Positions 57,000-64,000 of a DNA stretch of 64,000 nt are shown here, one piece after another. The stretch is from Nocardia macrotermitis (lineage in GTDB: Bacteria; Actinomycetota; Actinomycetes; Mycobacteriales; Mycobacteriaceae). The notes beneath the pieces are model-generated. The model saw only the letters and a program-made list of their open reading frames with translations. It did not search any database and was not told where the DNA came from. Where the stretch lies: positions 1-64,000 of the forward strand of contig NZ_WEGK01000018.1 in assembly GCF_009604405.1 (NCBI RefSeq), read 5' to 3'. The position numbers and the translations under genes were made by a program. Positions within the stretch are counted from its first letter, which is position 1, and each line of letters begins with the position of its first letter.

Positions 57000-58736
57000 G
57001 TGACTGCTGTAGAGCCCCAGCCAGTCCCCCAATTGGAAGCGACACGGCCGTACCCGGAACGAACGGGTCCGAAGGGTTCGTTCATCTACAAGTTGGTCAC
57101 CACCACCGACCCGAAGGTGCTCGGGGTGATGTACCTGGTGACGGCGATGTCGTTCTTCATGATCGGCGGCCTGATGGCACTGCTGATGCGTGGTGAGCTC
57201 GCTCGTCCGGGCCTGCAGTTCCTGTCGCCGGAGCAGTTCAACCAGCTGTTCACCATGCACGGCACGATCATGCTGCTGTTCTACGCGACGGCGATCGTGT
57301 TCGGCTTCGCGAATATCGTGCTGCCCTTGCAGATCGGCGCCCCCGACGTCGCCTTCCCGCGTCTGAACGCGTTCAGCTACTGGCTGTACCTGTTCGGCGC
57401 GACCATGGCGACCGCCGGTTTCGTCACCCCCGGTGGCGCGGCCGACTTCGGCTGGACCGCCTACACCCCGCTGTCGGACATCGTGCACTCCCCGGGTGTC
57501 GGCGCCGACCTGTGGATCCTGGGTCTGGCCGTCTCCGGTCTGGGCACCATCCTCGGTGGCGTCAACATGTTGACCACCGTGGTCTGCCTGCGCTGCCCGG
57601 GTATGACGCTGTTCCGCATGCCGATCTTCACCTGGAACATCGCGGTCACCAGCGTGCTGGTGCTGCTGGCGTTCCCGCTGCTGACCGCGGCGCTGTTCGG
57701 TCTGGCCTACGACCGGCACCTGGGCGGGCACATCTACGACCCGGCCAACGGTGGCGCGATTCTGTACCAGCACCTGTTCTGGTACTTCGGCCACCCCGAG
57801 GTGTACATCATCGCGCTGCCGTTCTTCGGCATCGTCTCGGAGATCTTCCCGGTCTTCAGCCGTAAGCCGATCTTCGGTTACACCACGCTGGTCTACGCGA
57901 CCCTGGGTATCGCGGCGCTGTCCATCGCGGTGTGGGCGCACCACATGTACGCCACCGGCGCGGTGCTGCTGCCGTACTTCTCCTTCATGACCTTCCTGAT
58001 CGCGGTTCCGACCGGCGTGAAGTTCTTCAACTGGATCGGCACCATGTGGCGCGGCCAGTTGACGTTCGAGACGCCGATGCTGTGGTCGGTCGGCTTCCTG
58101 GTGACGTTCCTGTTCGGTGGTCTGTCGGGTGTCATCCTGGCCAGCCCGCCGCTGGACTTCCACGTGTCGGACACCTACTTCGTGGTCGCGCACTTCCACT
58201 ACGTGCTCTTCGGCACCATCGTGTTCGCCACCTTCGCGGGCATCTACTTCTGGTTCCCGAAGATGACCGGCCGCATGATGGACGAGCGCCTGGGCAAGTG
58301 GCACTTCTGGGCGACCATGATCGGTTTCCACACCACCTTCCTGGTGCAGCACTGGCTGGGCGCGGAGGGTATGCCGCGTCGGTACGCGGACTACCTGCCC
58401 ACCGACGGTTTCACCACGTTGAACACGATCTCCACGATCGGCGCGTTCATCCTGGGCGCCTCGACGCTGCCGTTCATCTGGAACGTCTTCAAGTCCTACC
58501 GCTATGGCGAGGTCGTGACCGTGGACGATCCGTGGGGCTACGGCAACTCGCTGGAGTGGGCGACCTCCTGCCCGCCGCCGCGGCACAACTTCTACGAGCT
58601 GCCGCGGATCCGGTCCGAGCGTCCGGCGTTCGAGCTGCACTACCCGCACATGGTGGAGCGGATGCGCGCGGAGGCCCACGTCGGCTGGGGTTCCAAGTCG
58701 CACACCGTCAAGGAACTCGAGAAGGTGTCGAGCTGA
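57000..58736 (+). CDS. ctaD: Cytochrome c oxidase subunit I (aa3 type), 578 aa
   Basis: Haem-copper oxidase catalytic subunit with 12 helices. Haem a ligand is in LFTMHGTIMLLFYAT; the CuB site is in FWYFGHPEVYIIALPFFG (His-Tyr crosslink) and WAHHMYATG; the K-channel/haem a3 region is VAHFHYVLFGT. GTG 57000 has AGGAGG 4-5 bases upstream. Subunits II-III are expected elsewhere, as in mycobacteria. A 15-bp terminator follows. Confidence 0.97.
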   Translation: MTAVEPQPVPQLEATRPYPERTGPKGSFIYKLVTTTDPKVLGVMYLVTAMSFFMIGGLMALLMRGELARPGLQFLSPEQFNQLFTMHGTIMLLFYATAIVFGFANIVLPLQIGAPDVAFPRLNAFSYWLYLFGATMATAGFVTPGGAADFGWTAYTPLSDIVHSPGVGADLWILGLAVSGLGTILGGVNMLTTVVCLRCPGMTLFRMPIFTWNIAVTSVLVLLAFPLLTAALFGLAYDRHLGGHIYDPANGGAILYQHLFWYFGHPEVYIIALPFFGIVSEIFPVFSRKPIFGYTTLVYATLGIAALSIAVWAHHMYATGAVLLPYFSFMTFLIAVPTGVKFFNWIGTMWRGQLTFETPMLWSVGFLVTFLFGGLSGVILASPPLDFHVSDTYFVVAHFHYVLFGTIVFATFAGIYFWFPKMTGRMMDERLGKWHFWATMIGFHTTFLVQHWLGAEGMPRRYADYLPTDGFTTLNTISTIGAFILGASTLPFIWNVFKSYRYGEVVTVDDPWGYGNSLEWATSCPPPRHNFYELPRIRSERPAFELHYPHMVERMRAEAHVGWGSKSHTVKELEKVSS

Positions 58737-58760
58737 TCGGCTGATTCTCGCCATGACCTA

Positions 58761-58794
58761 CGCGGCGGTCGTCTCCTCGGAGGCGGCCGCCGCG
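58761..58794 (+). terminator. Terminator of ctaD
   Basis: 58761-58775 pairs with 58780-58794 in a 15-bp stem (two T-G wobbles) with loop CTCG, followed by TTCGGTTTCC. It lies 24 bases past the ctaD stop. Confidence 0.85.
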
Positions 58795-58917
58795 TTCGGT
58801 TTCCGAGGTGAGTGATTCCGGCCACGCTGCCGTGGGCCGTGTCCGGTACGCCGGAAACCGCCTGAGACAATGAGGGGCCGTCGCCGGCGGCCGAGTACGT
58901 CGCGAGAGGGAGACCAC

Positions 58918-60192
58918 GTGAGCACGTCCCAGCCTGAATCCGGCAACCACGGCGAGTCCGTGGCTGCGCAGGCTGCCGCGGGGACGACGGTGCTGATCAC
59001 CGTCACCGGCCCCGACCGGCCCGGCGTCACCTCGGTCCTGCTGGCAGCGTTGGCGCGCAACGGCGTGAGCCTCCTGGACGTCGAGCAGGTCGTGATCCGC
59101 GGTCGGCTGACGCTCGGCGTGCTGGTGACCTGTCCGGGCGATCCGGAGGGTTTGCAGGACGAGCTCGAGGACGCGATGGTCACCGTCGGCATGCAGGTCG
59201 ACGTGGAGATCGGCGCGGATTCGAGCACCGGGGCCGGATTGTCGACGCATGCGATCGTGGTGCTGGGCAGTCCGGTGACCGCGCGGGCGTTCAGCGTCAT
59301 CGCGCGCAAACTGGCCGAGCAGGACGTCAACATCGACGCGATCCGCGGTGTCGCGGACTATCCGGTGACGGGTCTGGAGCTGACCGTCACCGCGCCCGCG
59401 ACCGAATCCGCCGAGACGCGGTTGCGTACCACCCTGGCCGAGGTCGCGGCGAAACAGAACATCGATATCGCCGTCGAACGCGCGGGTCTGGCCCGGCGCG
59501 CCAAACGGCTGATCGTGTTCGACGTCGACTCCACGCTCATCCAGGGCGAGGTGATCGAGATGCTCGCCGCGCACGCCGGGGTCGAGGACGAGGTCCGCAA
59601 GGTGACCGAGGCGGCGATGCGCGGGGAACTGGACTTCGCCGAATCGCTGCGGCAGCGGGTGGCGACCCTGGCCGGGTTGCAGGAGTCGGTGATCGATGAG
59701 GTGGCCGAGGCGATCACGTTGACGCCCGGTGCGCGCACGACCATTCGCACGTTGCGGCGCTTGGGTTTTCGCTGCGGTGTGGTGTCCGGTGGTTTCCGTC
59801 AGGTCATCGAACCGCTCGCGCACGAGCTCGAACTGGATTTCGTGCAGGCCAATACGCTCGAGGTGGTCGGCGGCCGGCTGACCGGCAAGGTGATCGGGGA
59901 GATCGTGGATCGGCCCGGAAAGGCCGTGGCGCTGCGGCGTTTCGCGGCCGAGGCGGGGGTGCCGATGGAACAGACCGTCGCGGTGGGGGACGGCGCGAAC
60001 GATATCGACATGCTGAATGCGGCCGGGTTGGGTATCGCGTTCAATGCCAAGCCCGCGCTGCGGGAGATCGCCGATGCGGCGCTTTCGCACCCCTATCTGG
60101 ACGCGGTGCTGTTCATTCTCGGCGTCACCCGCGATGAGGTGGAGGCCGCTGATGCTCGTGACGGTCTGCTGCGTCGCGTCCCGCTGAACTGA
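58918..60192 (+). CDS. serB: Phosphoserine phosphatase SerB2-type, 424 aa
   Basis: Final step of serine synthesis. Two N-terminal ACT domains (about 20-190: TVLITVTGPDRPGVTSVLLA, AIVVLGSPVTARAFSVIARK) precede the HAD catalytic domain, with nucleophile motif VFDVDSTLIQGEVIEMLA, GVVSGGFRQVIEPLA and the acidic loop AVGDGANDIDMLNAAGLG. GTG 58918 has GGGAG about 9 bases upstream. The position after ctaD matches mycobacteria. Serine feedback through the ACT domains is known for SerB2. Confidence 0.96.
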   Translation: MSTSQPESGNHGESVAAQAAAGTTVLITVTGPDRPGVTSVLLAALARNGVSLLDVEQVVIRGRLTLGVLVTCPGDPEGLQDELEDAMVTVGMQVDVEIGADSSTGAGLSTHAIVVLGSPVTARAFSVIARKLAEQDVNIDAIRGVADYPVTGLELTVTAPATESAETRLRTTLAEVAAKQNIDIAVERAGLARRAKRLIVFDVDSTLIQGEVIEMLAAHAGVEDEVRKVTEAAMRGELDFAESLRQRVATLAGLQESVIDEVAEAITLTPGARTTIRTLRRLGFRCGVVSGGFRQVIEPLAHELELDFVQANTLEVVGGRLTGKVIGEIVDRPGKAVALRRFAAEAGVPMEQTVAVGDGANDIDMLNAAGLGIAFNAKPALREIADAALSHPYLDAVLFILGVTRDEVEAADARDGLLRRVPLN

Positions 60193-60292
60193 GCCGTCGA
60201 CGCGGCCGGTCGATCAGCCGGGCGGAATGTCGCCGATGGTTCCGGGACGGAACGAGACCGGTCGACAGGTGATACGGAAGTGAGAGGGCGAG

Positions 60293-61108
60293 TTGTTCGA
60301 ATCCGCATGCGATGACCCCGAATTCGATTCGTCGATATCGGAGGCGTCGGAGGAGGCCGCCGCTGTCGTGGAGCTCGACGACGGATTCGTCGCGCGGCAT
60401 GCGGAATTGGCGCGCGGCTACGGCGGCGGCGGGGATCCGGAGGATCCGGCGCTGGTGCAGGCGATGCAGATGGTGCTGCACATTCCGAAACAGGATCCGC
60501 CGCCGCGCAGTGCGCTGCTGGCCGCCGCCGCGACGGCCGCGGTCGCGGTGTGCATGGATCCGCGGGTCGGTCCGGGCGGGGAGTGGGAGCCGCGGTATCT
60601 GACCTGGAAACGTTCCCGGATCCGCAAGGTGGCGCGGCGGGCGCGCGGTGCGCAGTGGCTCGCGGCGAACGAGGTCGACGGGCTCACCGTGGAGATCGAC
60701 GGCGCGCAGGCGCGGGCACTGGTGCCGGGACCGGTCGGCGCTATCGATCAGCGAATCCGCAGACTTCAGATCGGCGGCACCGATCTCGAGTCGGACGATC
60801 CGGGGCCCGCGGATCCGGAACTGCCTGTGCTGTGGGTGGATTCGGAACTCGGAATGACCGTCGGCAAGGCCGCCGCGCAGGTCGGTCACGCGAGTATGTT
60901 GCTGGCCGGTGCGTTGTCGGTGGAGCAGACCTTCGCCTGGGCCGGGCAGGGGTATCGCTGTTCGGTGCGGGAGGCCGGTTCGCGCTGGTCCGAGCTGTCC
61001 CGGCTGGTTCGGGAAGGTGCGGCGATCGCGGTGCGGGACGCCGGATTCACCGAGGTCGCGCCCGGATCGATGACGGTGATCGCGGTCCCGCCCGGAGTCT
61101 CGAGCTGA
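60293..61108 (+). CDS. Two-part protein with PTH2-like C-terminal domain, 271 aa
   Basis: The C-terminal about 110 residues (ELGMTVGKAAAQVGHASMLL, WAGQGYRCSVREAG, VRDAGFTEVAPGSMTVIAVP) resemble peptidyl-tRNA hydrolase type 2, whose catalytic K-x3-Q-x-x-H signature is here GKAAAQVGH. The N-terminal part contains a Gln/Met-rich helix (VQAMQMVLHIPKQ) and a basic stretch, family unknown. TTG 60293 with GAGAGGG upstream is the only start near the domain. True peptidyl-tRNA hydrolase activity is uncertain. Confidence 0.72.
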   Translation: MFESACDDPEFDSSISEASEEAAAVVELDDGFVARHAELARGYGGGGDPEDPALVQAMQMVLHIPKQDPPPRSALLAAAATAAVAVCMDPRVGPGGEWEPRYLTWKRSRIRKVARRARGAQWLAANEVDGLTVEIDGAQARALVPGPVGAIDQRIRRLQIGGTDLESDDPGPADPELPVLWVDSELGMTVGKAAAQVGHASMLLAGALSVEQTFAWAGQGYRCSVREAGSRWSELSRLVREGAAIAVRDAGFTEVAPGSMTVIAVPPGVSS

Positions 61109-61298
61109 GAGGCGGCCGCGCGGTTCCGGGGACGATCCGGAGCTGTTCGGATCGACGGTGTCCGGTTGCCATGATTGACGACAGTGTCGAATCTCACCGC
61201 CCCGATGGCGAATTCGCGGCATCTTCCGGTGCGCGACGGGATATGACATCTACGTGCAAACGGACCATGTTGGGAATGTTTCGGGTGCGTGGTCCAAG

Positions 61299-62129
61299 AT
61301 GGAGCTCGTGTCGCAACCCGATCCCGATCTACTCATCGATTTCAACCAGGTGACCGTCCGGCGGTCGGGCCATACTCTCGTGGGTCCGCTCAGCTGGAAA
61401 GTGGAGCTCGACGAACGCTGGGTCATCCTCGGCCCCAACGGTGCCGGCAAGACCTCCCTGCTCCGCATGGCTGCCGCCGAACTGCATCCGACCTCCGGTA
61501 CCGCCCATCTGCTGGGTGAGGTGATCGGCCGGACCGATATCAACGATCTGCGGCCGCGGATCGGCCTGTCCTCGGCGGCGGTGGCCAGCCGGGTGCCGTT
61601 GGACGAGAAGGTCAGCGATCTAGTGGTGTCGGCGGGATACGCGGTGATGGGCCGCTGGCGCGAGGAGTACGACGACGTCGATACCGATCGCGCGGTCGAC
61701 ATGCTGGAAAGCCTGGGTGCGGAACATCTTTCCGACCGCGCCTACGGCACCCTCTCGGAGGGCGAGCGCAAGCGGGTGCTGATCGCGCGGGCGCTGATGA
61801 CCGATCCGGAGCTGCTGCTGCTCGACGAACCCGGCGCCGGACTGGATCTGGGCGGTCGCGAGGAACTGGTGGAGAAGCTCGGCGATCTGGCCTCGAATCC
61901 GGATTCCCCGGCCACCGTGCTGGTCACCCACCACGTCGAGGAGATTCCGGCGGGTTTCTCGCACGGGCTGCTGCTGAACGAGGGCAGCGTCGTCGCCCAG
62001 GGGTTGCTCGAGGATGTGCTGACCGGTGAGAACCTCAGCAAGGCGTTCCATCAGTCGATCACGCTGGATCGTATCGATGGGCGTTATTTCGCGCGTCGCA
62101 GTCGGCGGCTGGGGCGTCACCGCGCCTGA
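61299..62129 (+). CDS. ABC transporter ATP-binding protein, 276 aa
   Basis: Walker A LGPNGAGKTSLLRM, Q-loop region, signature LSEGERKRVLIARALM, Walker B LLLLDEPGAGLDLGG and the H-loop VTHHVEE are complete. It resembles ModF/Rv3041c-type single-domain ATPases. No permease gene is linked. ATG 61299 or GTG 61308 (GGAG 4 bases upstream) are possible starts. Position matches Rv3041c. Confidence 0.93.
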   Translation: MELVSQPDPDLLIDFNQVTVRRSGHTLVGPLSWKVELDERWVILGPNGAGKTSLLRMAAAELHPTSGTAHLLGEVIGRTDINDLRPRIGLSSAAVASRVPLDEKVSDLVVSAGYAVMGRWREEYDDVDTDRAVDMLESLGAEHLSDRAYGTLSEGERKRVLIARALMTDPELLLLDEPGAGLDLGGREELVEKLGDLASNPDSPATVLVTHHVEEIPAGFSHGLLLNEGSVVAQGLLEDVLTGENLSKAFHQSITLDRIDGRYFARRSRRLGRHRA

Positions 62130-62238
62130 GCGGGTGGGGTGATTCGGGTGTGCGCTGATTGCGGTCCTGGTCAGCGGGGATTCGGCGGGTACCGGGCTCG
62201 CGCGTGCGGGCGACCAAGCACCCGTTAGGGTGCGAAGG

Positions 62239-62325
62239 GTGAGCGAGATTGTTGCCGTGAGTGAACCGAGGACACAGCGCGTGGTGCGTCGCGCGAACCC
62301 GATGATCGGCGCGGTGCGGTCGTGA
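62239..62325 (+). CDS. Possible 28-codon leader ORF before the NUDIX gene
   Basis: GTG 62239 begins a 28-residue frame (SEIVAVSEPRTQRVVRRANP...) whose TGA overlaps the NUDIX GTG as GTGA. AAGG is immediately adjacent to its start, so translation initiation is weak. The NUDIX start has no ribosome binding site of its own, which favours coupling. Low confidence. Confidence 0.25.
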   Translation: MSEIVAVSEPRTQRVVRRANPMIGAVRS

Positions 62326-63176
62326 GCGACGGTGCGGTGGCGAACGGTGGTGCGGCGGTGAACGATTCGACGCCCGTGGCTCCCAAGGACGCGTCCACGG
62401 TCATGCTGGTGCGCGACGGTGTGTCGGGTCCCGAGGTGTTCCTGCAACGACGTGTCGAGGCGATGGCGTTCGCGGCCGGGATGACGGTGTTCCCCGGCGG
62501 CGGGGTCGACCCGTCCGACGCGCAGGCCGAAATCACCTGGGCCGGACCGGGTCCGCAGTGGTGGGCCGAGCGGTTCGGGGTGGATCGGGCGCGGGCGCAG
62601 GCGCTGGTGTGCGCGGCGGTGCGGGAGACGTTCGAGGAGTGCGGGGTGTTGCTGGCGGGCCCGACCGCCGACAGCGTCGTCTCCGACACGTCGGTGTACA
62701 GCGACGCGCGCACCCGGTTGGAGCGTCGCGAACTGTCCCTCGGGCAATTCCTGGCCGCCGAGAATCTGGTGTTGCGCGCGGATCTGTTGCGTCCCTGGGC
62801 CAACTGGATCACGCCGACCGTGGAATCGCGGCGGTACGACACCCGGTTCTTCGTCGCGGTGCTCCCGGCCGGACAACGCGCCGACGGGGCCACCTCGGAG
62901 GCGGAACACGTCCGGTGGAGTACTCCCGCCGAGGCCGTCGCGCGCTGGAAGGCCGGTGCCGACGTGCTGCTGCCGCCGACCTGGTCCCAGCTGATCGCGC
63001 TCGGCGAATACTCCTCGGCCGACGAGATATTCTCCGCCACAACGGATTTCGAGCCGATCGAACCCGTCCTGGAAACCGTCGACGGTAAGCCGCGGCTGCG
63101 ATTCCCGAACAACGAGCGCTACTTCGCCGACTACCCCGAAGGTTCCCGCCTGCGCGGCTCCCGGCCCGCGGACTGA
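62322..63176 (+). CDS. NUDIX hydrolase, 284 aa
   Basis: Homologue of Rv3040c by position. The NUDIX box is interrupted by an insertion: FPGGGVDPSDAQ, then about 45 residues, then AAVRETFEECGVLLAG carrying RExxEExG. A C-terminal helical half follows (LLRPWANWITPTVESRRYDT, WSTPAEAVARWKAGADVLLP). The substrate is unknown; long NUDIX proteins of this type often act on CoA or nucleotide derivatives. It lies just before the enoyl-CoA hydratase gene. Confidence 0.9.
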   Translation: MSDGAVANGGAAVNDSTPVAPKDASTVMLVRDGVSGPEVFLQRRVEAMAFAAGMTVFPGGGVDPSDAQAEITWAGPGPQWWAERFGVDRARAQALVCAAVRETFEECGVLLAGPTADSVVSDTSVYSDARTRLERRELSLGQFLAAENLVLRADLLRPWANWITPTVESRRYDTRFFVAVLPAGQRADGATSEAEHVRWSTPAEAVARWKAGADVLLPPTWSQLIALGEYSSADEIFSATTDFEPIEPVLETVDGKPRLRFPNNERYFADYPEGSRLRGSRPAD

Positions 63177-63289
63177 TTCCCCCGACGTCGCGCCGCCGGA
63201 GCGGACCGCCCACCCTGAGCGGTGGAATCGGGCGCTCCGGCCGCAGGGCCTCCGGGGCGGAATCGGGGCGACCAGTAGGCTCGTGCCCC

Positions 63290-64000
63290 GTGGCCGAATT
63301 CGTGACCGTTGACCGACCCGAGGCGGGGATCGCCGTGCTGCGTTTCGCGCGGCCGCCGATGAATCTGATCGATCTACAGGTGGCACGGGAGTTGGCGGCC
63401 GCGGCCGAGCGGATCGGCGCGGACGCCGAGGTGCGCGCGGTGGTCGTCTACGGCGACGAACGAGTGTTCTGCGCGGGCGACGAACTGGCCGAACTGAATC
63501 GCCTCACCTCCGAGGAGGCCGCCGCGCGCGCCGCGGATCTGCAAGCCGCGCTCGGCTGCCTGGCCCGGCTGCCGCAACCCACGGTCGCCGCCATCAGCGG
63601 TTACGCCCTCGGCGCCGGGCTGGAACTGGCATTGGGCGCGGATCGGCGCATCATCGGCGACAACGTCCGCCTGGGCCTGCCGCAGATTCGCGCGGGCCTG
63701 ATCCCGCTGTCCGGAATCCGGCGGCTGAGCCTGCTCATCGGGCCCGCGCGGGCCAAGGATCTGGTGTACACGGGACGTTTCGTGGAACCCGACGAGGCCG
63801 CCGCGCTCGGACTGGTCGACGAGGTCGTCGCCCCCGACGACGTCTACCTCGCCGCGCTGCGCTGGGCGCGGCAGTTCGTCACCGGCCCGGCGCGGGCGCT
63901 GGCCGCGGCCAAGGCCGTCTTCGAGGCCGGAACGCACGGCCACGATCGGGCGCGGACCGAATGGGCGGAGCTGTTCGACACCGAGGATCGCAGCACAGGA
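63290..64000 (+). CDS. Enoyl-CoA hydratase/isomerase family protein, 3' end outside the window
   Basis: Open from GTG 63290 to the window end (237 codons seen; about 250 expected). Crotonase-fold motifs: FVTVDRPEAGIAVLRFARPP, FCAGDELAEL (oxyanion strand), AAISGYALGAGLELALGAD (first acidic position kept as Glu) and LGLPQIRAGLIPLSG, where the second catalytic Glu of the PE-x-x-x-G motif is Gln. Hydratase chemistry may therefore be altered. Position matches echA17 (Rv3039c). Confidence 0.9.
   Translation, partial: MAEFVTVDRPEAGIAVLRFARPPMNLIDLQVARELAAAAERIGADAEVRAVVVYGDERVFCAGDELAELNRLTSEEAAARAADLQAALGCLARLPQPTVAAISGYALGAGLELALGADRRIIGDNVRLGLPQIRAGLIPLSGIRRLSLLIGPARAKDLVYTGRFVEPDEAAALGLVDEVVAPDDVYLAALRWARQFVTGPARALAAAKAVFEAGTHGHDRARTEWAELFDTEDRSTG

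Noticed and set aside
56997..58754. 585-codon minus-strand frame opposite ctaD
   Set aside because: Shadow of the strongly conserved ctaD gene; composition is unlike any protein family.

Overview
The window is high-GC actinobacterial DNA, most likely from Nocardia or a close mycolic-acid relative. The evidence is the GC-rich third codon positions, an MCE-family protein, F420-dependent luciferase-like oxidoreductases, frequent GTG/TTG starts with 4-base gene overlaps, and a block from 43.5 kb to the end that matches, from memory, the Mycobacterium tuberculosis order Rv3055-Rv3054c-nrdH-nrdI-nrdE ... nrdF2 ... fecB-ctaD-serB2-Rv3041c-Rv3040c-echA17. No tRNA, rRNA, CRISPR array, insertion sequence or phage was seen. 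Assignment to genus is inference; no database search was possible.

0-12 kb holds unlinked metabolic and envelope genes: a membrane-anchored esterase, an orphan MCE protein, a YceI protein, stress membrane proteins, an acyl-CoA dehydrogenase, and an AraC regulator divergent from a damaged aldehyde dehydrogenase. It ends with an F420 oxidoreductase and a His-tailed metal permease whose promoter carries a CsoR-like operator. 12-21 kb looks like a surface-glycan or envelope cluster: two GT-A enzymes, a polytopic glycosyltransferase-like protein, a two-component system, a 73-residue two-cysteine secreted peptide, a sugar epimerase, a Tat-exported multicopper oxidase, a small membrane protein, a methyltransferase and a divergent MarR regulator. 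21-26.5 kb has a thioesterase remnant, galTK behind a LacI-type operator, small exported proteins, a Rieske lipoprotein and an exported N-acetylmuramoyl-L-alanine amidase. The amidase is followed by a perfect terminator and a 16-bp tandem repeat (9.7 copies).

26.8-34.7 kb is a tightly coupled operon resembling guanidine degradation: permease, a 42-codon gene, two DUF1989 proteins (carboxyguanidine deiminase type), a carboxyltransferase protein and allophanate hydrolase. The carboxyltransferase protein lacks the biotin carboxylase and biotin-carrier domains of normal urea/guanidine carboxylases. A divergent TetR gene and a 24-bp palindrome control it; no guanidine riboswitch is visible. Then come a CobW GTPase, an orphan RsbT-like kinase, a second F420 oxidoreductase with a divergent MarR regulator and two operator copies, and a molybdenum-cofactor locus (moeA-moaCB-moaE divergent from moaA-moaD).

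42.7-64 kb carries nadE, a TetR/FMN-reductase pair, and class Ib ribonucleotide reductase split into nrdHIE and nrdF. Each nrd unit is preceded by two NrdR boxes with identical 32-bp spacing. Between them lie mgtE and a HAD-like gene. An accessory patch (52.3-55.6 kb) contains a glycosyltransferase with a run of 14 Gs inside its coding sequence (a phase-variation candidate), a coiled-coil protein ending in two membrane helices, and a hydrolase. The conserved tail is fecB, ctaD, serB2, a PTH2-like protein, an ABC ATPase, a NUDIX hydrolase and a 3'-truncated enoyl-CoA hydratase family gene. The most unusual items are the poly-G glycosyltransferase, the BC-less carboxylase operon with its embedded micro-gene, and several Shine-Dalgarno-led mini-ORFs coupled to downstream genes.
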